Shown: piece after piece, positions 40,049 to 48,834 of the stretch
How the letters are laid out: every line of letters begins with the position of its first letter
Position numbering within the stretch: position 1 is the first letter of the stretch
Assembly: GCF_001316265.1 (NCBI RefSeq)
Contig: NZ_BBDN01000004.1
Location: forward strand, 62,001-126,000
Direction of reading: 5' to 3'
Source: Vulcanisaeta sp. JCM 16159
Lineage (GTDB): Archaea > Thermoproteota > Thermoprotei > Thermoproteales > Thermocladiaceae
DNA: 64,000 nt
Notes under the pieces: generated by a model
What the model saw: the letters and a program-made list of their open reading frames with translations, nothing else
What the model was told of the DNA's origin: nothing
Databases searched by the model: none
Translations under genes and position numbers: made by a program

Positions 40049-41181
40049 TGGGTATGAGTCTCTCCATAACTCCTGAACCTAGGGATAGGTCAAATAAGAG
40101 GTTACCAGTACCGTTCTCGGCCCAATTACCTGAAGTTATTAGGAGTAATTATGGTAGGTGGATTGATAGGAAGTTCCATGGTAATGGAATCATTGAACAT
40201 ATATCCGAGACTGGTGATAAGGTATTCACGGTTAAGGTTGGTTTACCGCCAAACAGCAGGGTTAGTGTAGATACTCTTGAGAAGTTCATAGAGATTGCTG
40301 ACAAATATGGTTTAGGCGTTGTTAGGGCTACTAGGGGCATGAACCTTGAGTTCATAACTGACAGTTTAGACAAGGCCTTGAAGATTAAAGAGGAGGTTGA
40401 GAAACTCGGCTTCCCGGTGGGAGGATGGGGGGAATCTCTATGGCATATAACATCATGCACGGCTTACCTAACTTGTACAACAGCGGTTGTTGATGCACCA
40501 TCAATAACCCAGGTACTCTATAATCACTTAAAGCCGTTCTTCACTGGTGAGGTGAAGTTACCGGCTAAGTTAATGATTTTTGTGGCGGGTTGTACAAATA
40601 CATGTGGCGGTACGCTAGCCGGTGACATAGTGATTGTTGGGCACTATGGACAAGCACCAAAGCCTGACCCAGAGAGGATAAAGTTCTGTCTACCTACTAG
40701 TGCCGAAGCTCTCAAGAAGGTTGTACCTGACATAGCGGCTGTATGCCCTGTTGGTGCAGTTAAGCTCTTTGGTAAGCCAGATGGTTCGGTAGGTATCGAA
40801 ATTGATGAGAGGAAGTGCATAGCATGTGGTAGATGTAAGAATGTCTGCGATTACCTTGATTGGGATCCATCAAAGATTGGCGTTGCAATATTCGTGGGCG
40901 GTAAGACGAGTAATACGGGCACAGGACCGAGGTTACCCTATAAAGTAATTCCATGGTTACCGGTCAACCCACCCGAGTACAGGGAAATCGTGGCAGCCGT
41001 AAGAAAAATAATCGATGTGTGGAGGAGAGAGGCTAAGCCTGGCGAAAGACTTGGCGACTTCATTGATAGGATAAGTATTGATGAGTTCATGAATAAGCTT
41101 GGCGTTCCAAGGACTAGACATAACAGGTGTGAGGAGATTTCCTGGAACTTTGGTGTTAGGCAGTTCATAACATATATGTAA
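40048..41181 (+). CDS. dsrB: Dissimilatory sulfite reductase beta subunit
   Basis: Partner of DsrA in the alpha2beta2 enzyme. 377 residues, intact frame. The siroheme-cluster motifs are CTAYLTC and AGCTNTCGGTLAGD, with the ferredoxin domain CIACGRCKNVCDY and AAVCPVGAVKLF. ATG 40048 shares its A with the dsrA stop (TGATG), so translation is coupled; ATG 40054 with an upstream GGTG is possible. Confidence 0.95.
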   Translation: MGMSLSITPEPRDRSNKRLPVPFSAQLPEVIRSNYGRWIDRKFHGNGIIEHISETGDKVFTVKVGLPPNSRVSVDTLEKFIEIADKYGLGVVRATRGMNLEFITDSLDKALKIKEEVEKLGFPVGGWGESLWHITSCTAYLTCTTAVVDAPSITQVLYNHLKPFFTGEVKLPAKLMIFVAGCTNTCGGTLAGDIVIVGHYGQAPKPDPERIKFCLPTSAEALKKVVPDIAAVCPVGAVKLFGKPDGSVGIEIDERKCIACGRCKNVCDYLDWDPSKIGVAIFVGGKTSNTGTGPRLPYKVIPWLPVNPPEYREIVAAVRKIIDVWRREAKPGERLGDFIDRISIDEFMNKLGVPRTRHNRCEEISWNFGVRQFITYM

Positions 41182-41258
41182 TTATTTGATGCCCTTGTTA
41201 AAAATGATTAAATTATTTTTATCTTTATTTGAAATTCCAATGAATTTATGTGTTTAAA

Positions 41259-42185
41259 ATGATAAACATAGTTTTAACTCCACCAGGGATTGAATACATT
41301 AAATACTTAAGGGAGGTTGCATATCACTATGATACTTTCATTGCTGAGGTTCCTAACGTTGAGGGTGTTAGACGGTATTTAAATGGTGAGATTGATTTTA
41401 ATCAATTGCTTTATGAGATTGAGTATTTTGATGTCGATTATTCCAGGGAGTTTTACGGGATGTTAAGGGGACTTATTAATAACGGTATTAATGTGGTGCC
41501 TATTGATCCCTATGGCTCAATTAGTATGAGGATTAGGGTTAGGGCAATACTTAATGATTTGGGTCATGTGTCATTAAGTAATGAGGAGGGGTATATAGCC
41601 TTCATAGAATTGAGGATCGCCGAAGCTTATAGAGGCTATAATTCAGCATTGCTTAGGGGTAGCTTTGAGGATGCTGTGAGGTATGTCTTGAGGTATGCGA
41701 GGCTCGATGCGGAGAGGATAAAGTTTAGGTCTGAGTTGAGAGCTAGGGAAATAGTGAAGCTATTACGTAGTTTAAACGGGCATCACGATGTATTGATACA
41801 CGCGGATCATTATAATGAGGTCCTTATGGATTACTTAAGCAGAAAATTAATGTGTAAACCAGGTGTCATAAGGCTTGGTGATGCGGTAAGTAAGAGGTTG
41901 GGAATAAGGCCATGGGCTCATCCAGGAGTTAGGCTAACTAATAATTACGTTTATGAGGTATCCATGGATAAAAATGGGGAGTATCTACTTGCGTCTCGGG
42001 CATTAATATATGCATTATTAAAGGTGAGGGTTTTTAGAAGGGTTGATAGGGGAGTGCTCGGTGATAGGGCTATACTGATTGACAGTTCGTTAATGAGGTT
42101 AGCATATGGATTGAGTATTGATGATGCTAGGGGCATTTTTAGGAAGTTAGTGATGCCGAGGAATATGTTTAGGATAAGAGTGTAA
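41259..42185 (+). CDS. Unknown protein between dsrB and dsrC
   Basis: 308 residues from ATG 41259 (GTG 41250 is an alternative). No family recognised with confidence. Alternating strands and helices: TPPGIEYIKYLREVAYHYD, then VVPIDPYGSISMRIR and an RARE-containing helix followed by HHDVLIHADHYNEVL. The overall pattern faintly recalls the TIKI/TraB/ChaN superfamily, but this is weak. Soluble. Its position between dsrAB and dsrC on the same strand suggests a role around sulfite reduction. No known dsr gene corresponds. Confidence 0.55.
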   Translation: MINIVLTPPGIEYIKYLREVAYHYDTFIAEVPNVEGVRRYLNGEIDFNQLLYEIEYFDVDYSREFYGMLRGLINNGINVVPIDPYGSISMRIRVRAILNDLGHVSLSNEEGYIAFIELRIAEAYRGYNSALLRGSFEDAVRYVLRYARLDAERIKFRSELRAREIVKLLRSLNGHHDVLIHADHYNEVLMDYLSRKLMCKPGVIRLGDAVSKRLGIRPWAHPGVRLTNNYVYEVSMDKNGEYLLASRALIYALLKVRVFRRVDRGVLGDRAILIDSSLMRLAYGLSIDDARGIFRKLVMPRNMFRIRV

Positions 42186-42213
42186 AGAGTTTATCGTCAT
42201 GCAATTACACATA

Positions 42214-42226
42214 TCACGTGAAATAA
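42214..42226 (+). promoter_or_regulatory. TCACGTGAAATAA site before dsrC
   Basis: The octamer TCACGTGA (42214-42221) is a perfect palindrome and extends to CGTGAAATAA, 42 bases before the dsrC start. Confidence 0.5.
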
Positions 42227-42267
42227 CCCTTTTACAACATGCCACGTTTATGACCTTGGTGAATAAC

Positions 42268-42602
42268 ATGCCAGTAACCTGCCCAGGTGAGTATGAGGTA
42301 AATGGGAAGAAGGTGATACTTGACGAGGATTGCTTTCTTCAGAATCCTGAGGTTTGGGATGAGAAGGTTGCCGAGTGGATGGCTAGGAATCTTGAGGGTG
42401 TTCAGCAGATGACTGAGAGGCATTGGAAGGTTGTTAGGTACCTTAGGCAGTACTGGGAGACTTACGGCGTATGCCCACCAATAAAAATGCTCCTAAAGGA
42501 GACCGGAGAAACACTGGAGGAATATACGAACTATTCCCAGATGGACCAGCCCACGGAGCATGCAAAGTAGCGGGGGCGCCAAAACCAACAGGATGCGTAT
42601 AA
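42268..42602 (+). CDS. dsrC: DsrC sulfur carrier (one frame break)
   Basis: Carries the sulfite-derived sulfur as a trisulfide from DsrAB to DsrK. About 111 residues: CPGEYEVNGKKVILDEDCFL, WDEKVAEWMARN and TERHWKVVRYLRQYWETYGVCPPI are diagnostic. Near 42517 one A is missing; the restored frame ends LFPDGPAHGACKVAG ... PTGCV, giving both C-terminal cysteines spaced by ten residues as in active DsrC. The start at ATG 42268 has a GGTGA ribosome site. Confidence 0.93.
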
Positions 42603-42640
42603 TGAAATATAAAAATCCATAATATACTTAAAAATCCTCT

Positions 42641-43074
42641 TCATAATCCACCTGCTTCATTAAATAACTTTTTAACCAATAAGAGAACCTTCTCAGCATC
42701 ATTAAGCGCCCGCTCAGCATCTATCCTAGTGTGCAACTCCTCAGGAGGTATTCCGCTCTCTTCATCACCATACATTGAGAACTCCCTCTCCTTTCTCAAG
42801 CTCCTTGATATTGACGCCAACTCATCGATATATTCCTGAAACTATCCAGGGAACTTACTACGTTCCCTTCTGAGTACTGGACCAACATCATGCCACCTCG
42901 CAGCTCCACGCCGACAATTCTCAGTGCAGCCTTAAGCAGTAATTCAACGGTCTCCTGGCACTGTCTAACTACGTATGGATAATTACCACCGCTTAATGCT
43001 TCTCTTGCATGCCTTATCCTTTCCATAGTCTGGCTAATATAAGACCTGGTCATCTCAAGATTATTCAATTTCAA
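42641..43074 (-). CDS. HEPN domain protein (toxin-type partner, one frame break)
   Basis: About 145 residues, helical: MERIRHAREALSGGNYPYVVRQCQETVELLLKAALR is the HEPN pattern, here with YPYVVRQCQE; after a break near 42890 it continues PGWFQEYIDELASISRSLRKEREFSMYGDEESGIPP in the second half. The motif usual for HEPN RNases (RxxxxH) is not clearly present. TTG 43074 overlaps the end of the nucleotidyltransferase gene, the classical MNT-HEPN arrangement. Confidence 0.75.
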
Positions 43075-43579
43075 TCACTTCGCCGAATCTATAGTCTTTC
43101 TTTAGGACCCAGTACCAAGCTTTATCACTAACCCAGACCCTCATCGCGCCCAATTCCCTTAGCCTGTTGATTATCCTTGTGAGTACACTCTCAAAAAAAT
43201 CCATCCTTATCATAGACAATCACGGCATCCTCAGTCATATCCAGATAAAGCGGTGAGAATCTTTTAGCCTCCTCCCTAGTCTTTATTAATGGGGATGATG
43301 TAATGGCGTAGCCCCTATTCATTAATTCATCAAGTAATGGCTGAACTTCATCCTCGGCCCTCTCAAGCATCTTAATCCTATCAGAAATGGGCTTGGGCAA
43401 CCCCTCAAAAATCACCAGCATGTCAATATCGCTATCCTTACGTTGATCACTCCTCGCAGCACTACCGTAGATAACAAGTGAAACTAGGTTATCACTGTAT
43501 AACCTAATCAATGAGTTCAGTAGGTTCTGAATGACCGTTCTATGGGCTCCTTAACAAGGTCAAGGCCTTTCCTAAACAT
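43061..43579 (-). CDS. MNT-type nucleotidyltransferase (antitoxin-type partner, two frame breaks)
   Basis: Minimal nucleotidyltransferase with the signature VIYGSAARSDQRKDSDIDMLVIF (GSxxRxxxxxxSDxD) that binds Mg-ATP. About 172 residues once breaks near 43520 and 43190 are closed: N-terminus MFRKGLDLVKEPIERSF, C-terminus ELGAMRVWVSDKAWYWVLKK. Paired with the overlapping HEPN gene. In characterised pairs the MNT protein AMPylates and silences the HEPN RNase. Confidence 0.78.
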
Positions 43580-43633
43580 TTAATTAAACCCGCCATAACT
43601 TATTCGTAAAGGCAAAATTTTAACTTGACGCCC

Positions 43634-43906
43634 CTAAATCTGGCGGAGGTTACAGAGACCTGTAGATGCCCCTGCCTTATCTGTGATGTGAATTATCGTT
43701 GAATAACCAATTATCTCGAGCCTAATTAGACCCAGGTCCTCAAGCCTATACAGCATGTCCATGACCTCATTAATATTAAAACCAGCTATCTTAAAGCGTT
43801 CAGAAACCTCCTCAAGCTTGACGCTATTCTGGCCCCTCCTATCACAGGCGTCGCCAATAATCCTCAGGACCGTCCTTTCCTTCTCGCTTAATTCCACGGA
43901 CATCAT
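43634..43906 (-). CDS. Small winged-helix protein
   Basis: About 90 residues. MSVELSEKERTVLRIIGDACDRRG, a middle helix (KLEEVSERFKIAGFNINEVMDML) and a terminal strand pair (LGLIRLEIIGYSTIIHITD) form a winged helix typical of archaeal regulators. Single gene just upstream of the MNT/HEPN pair on the same strand, with a 54-base gap. Targets unknown. Confidence 0.6.
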   Translation of the reverse strand: MMSVELSEKERTVLRIIGDACDRRGQNSVKLEEVSERFKIAGFNINEVMDMLYRLEDLGLIRLEIIGYSTIIHITDKAGASTGLCNLRQI

Positions 43907-44074
43907 TTTACCTATTACATAGCACTTATTAATAAGGATTTTTATATTTAGACCAATTTAATTCAATACACATATTTAATAATGAATAATATTAAATTAA
44001 TGCGGTAATTCAGTATAAGGACTAATTCATTAGGTCTTCGGCATAACCCTTATAAGCTTCATGGATATGCTTTC

Positions 44075-44921
44075 ATGATACTCATGCCATTAAATCGGGA
44101 TACTAAGTACGTAAAATCAATAAACGGCAGGGTTTCCGTAATTGGAATGGGCACGTGGGGCATCGGTGGAGGTTTCTGGTCACCTGACTACTCAAATGAC
44201 GAGGGTTGGATCAGGGCATTAAGAAGGGGTATTGAGTTGGGCATGACGCTTATTGATACGGCCGAGATGTACGGTGGCGGGCATTCAGAGGAACTCGTTG
44301 GTAAAGCAATAAGGGGCTTTCCACGGGAGGAGCTCTTCATAGTAACTAAGGTTTGGCCTAACCATGCCCGTTATGATGACGTCATTAGGCGGCCAGGGCG
44401 AGTAGGGAGAGGCTGGGCACGTACATAGACCTGTACCTGCTCCATTGGCCTGCCACTGATGTGCCTATTTGCGAGACGATGAAGGCCTTTGAGAAGTTGA
44501 TTGATGATGGCGTAGTTAGGTTTGTTGGCTTGAGTAATTTTGATGTTGAGGGTATCGAGAGGGCTAGGCAGTGCTTCAGTAAGTATGACATTGCCGCTGT
44601 GGAGAATAGGTATAGCCTTCTCCATAGGGTTGATGAGACCTCGGTAATACCATACGTGCAGAGGAATGGCATGCTCTACCTGGCGTATACGCCACTCGAG
44701 AAGGGTGAGTTTGCCAGTAATGATTTCCTGAGGAGGATTGGTGGGAAGTATGGTAAGACTGCAATACAGGTTGTGCTTAATTGGTACATAGGCATTGATA
44801 ACCTCGTGCCAATACCAAAGGCCGGTAGGATTGAGCATGTTGAGGAGGATGCGGACGCATGGGTTGGAGGTTAAGTAAGGAGGATTGGGATTCAATAAGT
44901 AATTATTTCCGTAGGGTTTAG
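44075..44921 (+). CDS. Aldo/keto reductase (two frame breaks)
   Basis: NAD(P)H-linked carbonyl reductase with a TIM barrel. Catalytic tetrad visible: Asp and Tyr in LIDTAEMYGGGHSEE, Lys in FIVTKVWPNH, His in LYLLHWPATD; the nucleotide-binding end is PIPKAGRIEHVEE. Frame breaks near 44395 and 44855; the restored C-terminus is MGWRLSKEDWDSISNYF, stop at 44921. About 281 residues. ATG 44075 is about 25 nt from a TTATAAGC box (leaderless). Substrate unknown. Confidence 0.88.
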
Positions 44922-44923
44922 CG

Positions 44924-45697
44924 ATGCCGAAGACCTCAACAATCATTAATTACTTGGAAATTACATCACTAATAATATTGATCATAAGTTTATTATTGCT
45001 GGTGATACCAGTAAGTCAGGGTGCAGTCATTACATACACATGTGTAAATGGTGAGTTAAGGGGTAACACAACCTGCGTATTTCCCAGGGCGGTTGAAATT
45101 AATAATTCCGTAATTGGCAATGTACTAGTCTCGATAAATAACGGGCAACTCGAAAGGCTAAATAATGGTTCGGTAGTGGCTCGTGAAATCACGTTAATAC
45201 CGATAGCAAGTTATGTTAGAGTAAGTAATGAGTCGCAGGTCGTGATTAACATCTATAACCCAACGAGTAAGTGGGTTAACATTACGTTGCCGGGTTCATG
45301 CATTCTCACGGTAAACGCCACAATACTTGGTAGTGGGTATGTATCAATTACCGTATTGAGCAATGGAAAGGTCATTGACTATACACCCTACACATACTCA
45401 CTATTCATAACAACATACGCTAATAACAACATCAATATATTGATTAAACCAGCCGTTCCATTATCATGCCCGTGTATAAACACGATAGTTAATGTGCTTG
45501 TGGATGGCGCATGCATTGAACATGGTAATGCCATCGTATCATCAATCGCATACATGAAAAGCAGCACTGCCGGTAACTCCTATGGGGCATATGCATTGGT
45601 ATTATTGCTAACTTCATTAATAGTCCTTGCCATCTCATTAACCTTAAGATTAGGCAATCTCATGGGGCATAAAGTATTTATAATTTGCCGGTTATGA
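44924..45697 (+). CDS. Surface-anchored protein of unknown function
   Basis: 257 residues with an N-terminal signal/anchor helix (about 12-33), an extracytoplasmic beta-rich domain with many NxT/S sites and a few Cys (TCVNGELRGNTTCVF, SCPCINTIV), and a C-terminal helix (about 220-240). No family recognised. It starts 2 bases after the aldo-keto reductase stop and may be co-transcribed. N-glycosylation by AglB is plausible. Confidence 0.55.
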   Translation: MPKTSTIINYLEITSLIILIISLLLLVIPVSQGAVITYTCVNGELRGNTTCVFPRAVEINNSVIGNVLVSINNGQLERLNNGSVVAREITLIPIASYVRVSNESQVVINIYNPTSKWVNITLPGSCILTVNATILGSGYVSITVLSNGKVIDYTPYTYSLFITTYANNNINILIKPAVPLSCPCINTIVNVLVDGACIEHGNAIVSSIAYMKSSTAGNSYGAYALVLLLTSLIVLAISLTLRLGNLMGHKVFIICRL

Positions 45698-45704
45698 GAG
45701 GTTG

Positions 45705-45842
45705 ATGCCAGGGATTAATGAGATTGTTCAGGAGGAGGCGAAGAAAATTGTGAATAAATACCTTGAGCAAATAAATGAGAGGATAAATAAATCTAAGGAG
45801 GAACTACTGAAGAAGGTTGAGGAGATAAAGAATATTAAATAA
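45705..45842 (+). CDS. Small coiled-coil protein (45 residues)
   Basis: ATG 45705 follows GAGAGGTTG and a TTTATAAT box about 28 nt upstream. The product MPGINEIVQEEAKKIVNKYL ... KKVEEIKNIK is one long amphipathic, Lys/Glu-rich helix. It overlaps the end of the convergent A-ATPase subunit C gene by 8 bases. Similarity in composition to ATPase stalk subunits may be only compositional. Confidence 0.4.
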   Translation: MPGINEIVQEEAKKIVNKYLEQINERINKSKEELLKKVEEIKNIK

Positions 45843-46905
45843 CTTGGCCATAGAGCTTAGCAATAAAATCCCTGGGTACACCCTCCAGGAATGCATTTAA
45901 TAACGTAATAACAAGTTCACTCTCGACAAAATTAAAGTGCACGGCAGCCAGGGCTGCGCCTGGCGAGAATTCCGTAAATAGTGATATCATTGAGTCCTCA
46001 AGGTCCTTAGTAAACCTGTAACTGAATGGGCCAAGGTACTGAACCAATAACCTAAGGTCTGAGGAACCAGCCACTTTAATTAATTGGTCCACGGGTGGAA
46101 ATACTGAAGCTACTTCCTCGAGAATTCTCGTGGGTGATTCGCCGTAGATTTTCACAGCGGTAACAAACACATTGCCTGAGTGTATTGTTAGTTCATTAAT
46201 CAACTCCTGTGATACACCCCATAACTTGCCCCTCAATACTACATTAAGGTTATAGAAATCAACAAGCCCCTTAATGAATTTACCAACCGAGTAATCAATT
46301 CTCGCCAAACGCATTAGGTACTCTATGAAGGCCTTATCAATTAATGTATCGATAAGCATTACATTATATTGAGGATTCTGCTTGCCGACCTTTATGAAGG
46401 TGTCAAGCGCTGGGCCGGCTGGATGCTGAAGCTCCATTAACTTATTACGTAAATCCTCAACATCCCTAACACCCATTATCGCGGCCAAAACATGCCTTCT
46501 ACCAAGCTCTTCCTCAACCGTTACGTTGACTAGACCTTCCACCGACCCAACACCCTCTAACCCCCTCATTAATGATTTGGCAATTACCTTAACATTCTCA
46601 AGCTCAAACCTCATTAGGTACGACCTCAGGACGGCGGATGCCGGTGATGGTACTGACGATGCCAATGAACTTATTGACCTAATTACGTGGGACCTAACCT
46701 CATTAGTTACTTGGGCCTCATCAACTATCTTACCCAACCTCTCAAGGACATCTCCATACTCAGTACCCTTTAGCACGTTTACGGCATCATCAAGCGACTG
46801 CGCTAGTATTAACGCGCTTAATTTATCCCTACTCAAGTACCTAGCCCTTAACCCCCTAACCCTAGGGCCAAGTGCTGTTAATTTAATTACGTAATTACTC
46901 GACAT
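45835..46905 (-). CDS. atpC: A-type ATP synthase subunit C
   Basis: Central-stalk funnel subunit (V-ATPase d homologue) coupling the rotor ring to the A1 motor. 356 residues, all-helical, with three repeats; visible family features include ALGPRVRGLRARYLS, LENVKVIAKSLMRGL and FKD-type ends (FIEYLMRLARIDYS, NAFLEGVPRDFIAKLYGQ). Complete frame. Lies directly after the subunit H-like gene on the same strand; the catalytic A and B subunits lie elsewhere. Confidence 0.85.
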   Translation of the reverse strand: MSSNYVIKLTALGPRVRGLRARYLSRDKLSALILAQSLDDAVNVLKGTEYGDVLERLGKIVDEAQVTNEVRSHVIRSISSLASSVPSPASAVLRSYLMRFELENVKVIAKSLMRGLEGVGSVEGLVNVTVEEELGRRHVLAAIMGVRDVEDLRNKLMELQHPAGPALDTFIKVGKQNPQYNVMLIDTLIDKAFIEYLMRLARIDYSVGKFIKGLVDFYNLNVVLRGKLWGVSQELINELTIHSGNVFVTAVKIYGESPTRILEEVASVFPPVDQLIKVAGSSDLRLLVQYLGPFSYRFTKDLEDSMISLFTEFSPGAALAAVHFNFVESELVITLLNAFLEGVPRDFIAKLYGQVI

Positions 46906-46910
46906 TTCCC

Positions 46911-47228
46911 TTACTCACCAATTAATGCCTTAACAACCTCATCAACGGTTTTATCAATTGCGTTATTGACCCTCCTCCTGAACTCCTCAACCTCCTTACG
47001 TAACTGCTCTGAGTACTTTCTCACTTCATCCTCAATCTCCCTAGACCTGTTCTCCCTGTACTCATTAATAATCCTCTTTATGTACTCCTCAACCTCACCC
47101 TGAACCTTAACCTTAACCTCATTTATTAACCTAGTAATCTCGGCATCGCTACTATCCCTTAGCTTGTACACCTCATCAACCTTACTATCAACCTTCCTAA
47201 GAATCTCATAAAGCCGTTCTAAGGACAC
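46911..47228 (-). CDS. A-type ATP synthase stalk subunit (H/E-like)
   Basis: 105 residues forming one coiled coil (LRKVDSKVDEVYKL ... VEEYIKRIINEYRENRSREI ... EEFRRRVNNAI), the character of the peripheral-stalk subunit H of archaeal ATP synthases. Precedes atpC by 5 bases. Low-complexity coiled coil makes the exact subunit uncertain (H more likely than E, which is about 200 residues). Confidence 0.7.
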   Translation of the reverse strand: MSLERLYEILRKVDSKVDEVYKLRDSSDAEITRLINEVKVKVQGEVEEYIKRIINEYRENRSREIEDEVRKYSEQLRKEVEEFRRRVNNAIDKTVDEVVKALIGE

Positions 47229-47352
47229 GATAAGGATTCTACGATGAGGCCTTAAAAATATTATTGCATTATAATTGATCCCGAGCCACGGTTTATTATT
47301 AAATGATAAATGATGATAAAGACCTAAAAATGCCTATTGAAGTTCATGATTA

Positions 47353-47778
47353 ATGAACACTAAGGATATTGTGAGGGCTTTTAGGTACGTAAGCATTGCA
47401 TTGTATGTGGTAATAATAGTGATAACCGTGATATTAGGTGCGGTGGCATTATACTTAGCCATTAAAGATATTATGTCGTTAATGTCAACCTCCTCAATAT
47501 CCGACGTAGAGATATTGAGCGCCCTATCTGGAGTATTCCTAGTGGTCATAGCCCTAGAGTTCGTTGACATGTTCCTGGAATACATAAAGACCGGTACCGT
47601 AGTCGTTGACCTAGTACTTGCCGTGGTTCTCACGGCAATCTCAAGAGAACTACTACTCTACATCGCGTCACCAAGTGCCTCCTTTAACTACGGTGTGCTA
47701 CTGGTTGCAAGCATTCTCGTACTTGCGTTGGCATATTGGTTAGTTAGTAGGGCAAAGGCACCATCACGTATTAGTTAA
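47353..47778 (+). CDS. PsiE-family membrane protein
   Basis: 141 residues with four membrane helices. The block FLVVIALEFVDMFLEYI ... VVDLVLAVVLTAISRELLLYI is the PsiE (phosphate-starvation-inducible E) signature. Role in archaea is unknown. Divergent from the ATP synthase stalk gene; its 3' end overlaps the convergent ahbAB-like gene by 15 bases. Complete frame. Confidence 0.75.
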   Translation: MNTKDIVRAFRYVSIALYVVIIVITVILGAVALYLAIKDIMSLMSTSSISDVEILSALSGVFLVVIALEFVDMFLEYIKTGTVVVDLVLAVVLTAISRELLLYIASPSASFNYGVLLVASILVLALAYWLVSRAKAPSRIS

Positions 47779-48740
47779 CTCGAGCCTCCTCGCCATTTCA
47801 GGCAGTAAATTCCTGATGCTATAAAGCACTTCGTACTCATTAATACCGAGTCTCCTCATTATATTGCCTATTGCATTCTCAAGCACATCCCTACTAACAC
47901 CATGTATCATGAAGTAACAATTATATGGCCAGGAACCAAGGGTCACCTCCCTAAGCACCACATGCGTCGCCTCCTCAATCAACGCAGTCCTCTCGCAAAT
48001 TTCTGGGATTGCTTTAAAGACTACCATGGCATTCTCTCTAAACCCCACTTTGTCCGAGTCTAGGGTTGCGTAGAAGTCCCTTATTATACCGACCTTCATT
48101 AGATTACTGATTAAGTCCCTCAACCCATCAACGTTAGTGCCTGCCAGATTCGCCAATTCATTGAAGGCTCCTGCTCAATGCCTATTGACCTTAACTTCCT
48201 AAAGAACTCCATCGGGAGTCCTGTTGATTCTATAGACGGTACATTAAGTGGTAAAATCATCGACTTCGTTCTGGATACCCCGTTAATTAAGTCGAACTTA
48301 ACATCTATCTTATAGGTCCTCAATGCCGTTAAAATCACGAAATCATTAATTCCAAACCTTGTCAGGGTACTGGAGACCTTCGTTATTAATTCCTCCTTAC
48401 TCTTGGCCTTCGTAACGAACCACACGTTGTACCTGGCATGCCCCCTAACGAAGTTATGCGATACCTGTGGGTCGGAATTTATGGCCCTAGCAACATCATC
48501 TATTAATTCGCTCGGTACATTAACACCAATTAGTGCTGATACCAATCCTCTTGATCTGTAATTCACGAGGGCGCCAATCCTCTTAATCAAACCATTACTC
48601 ATTAAGTTCCTCGTTTCATCCAATACCCAATCTTCATCCTCACCAATCCTCCTGGCTATGTCAAGGAATGGCCTTCTCGTTATTGGAAAGTTGTATTGAA
48701 GCTCCATTAACAATGCCCTTCTCTTATCGTTAAGCTCCAC
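47764..48740 (-). CDS. Siroheme decarboxylase, fused AhbA-AhbB (one frame break)
   Basis: Decarboxylates siroheme to 12,18-didecarboxysiroheme in the alternative haem pathway of archaea and sulfate reducers. Two Lrp-like halves are present: MELQYNFPITRRPFLDIARRIGEDEDWVLDE ... VSHNFVRGHARYNVWFV, and LAGTNVDGLRDLISNLMKVGII ... WPYNCYFMIHGVSRDVL. The halves normally form separate AhbA and AhbB chains; here they read as one protein across a frame break near 48130. GTG start 48740 lies in a CCACGTGG palindrome. Siroheme from CobA feeds this enzyme; the haem would serve DsrM cytochromes. Confidence 0.82.
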
Positions 48741-48834
48741 GTGGCATTATCCTCAGTCCCATTTAAAAAAAATGATTTGCGTTTGCGCTCCAGTGAAAAA
48801 CTGTTATAAGGGCCTTAATTATAATACACACTGT

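Noticed and set aside
48737-48744. CCACGTGG at the ahbAB start as a member of the dsr operator set
   Set aside because: It includes the GTG start codon and lacks the AATAA extension; CACGTG alone also occurs inside coding regions elsewhere in the window.
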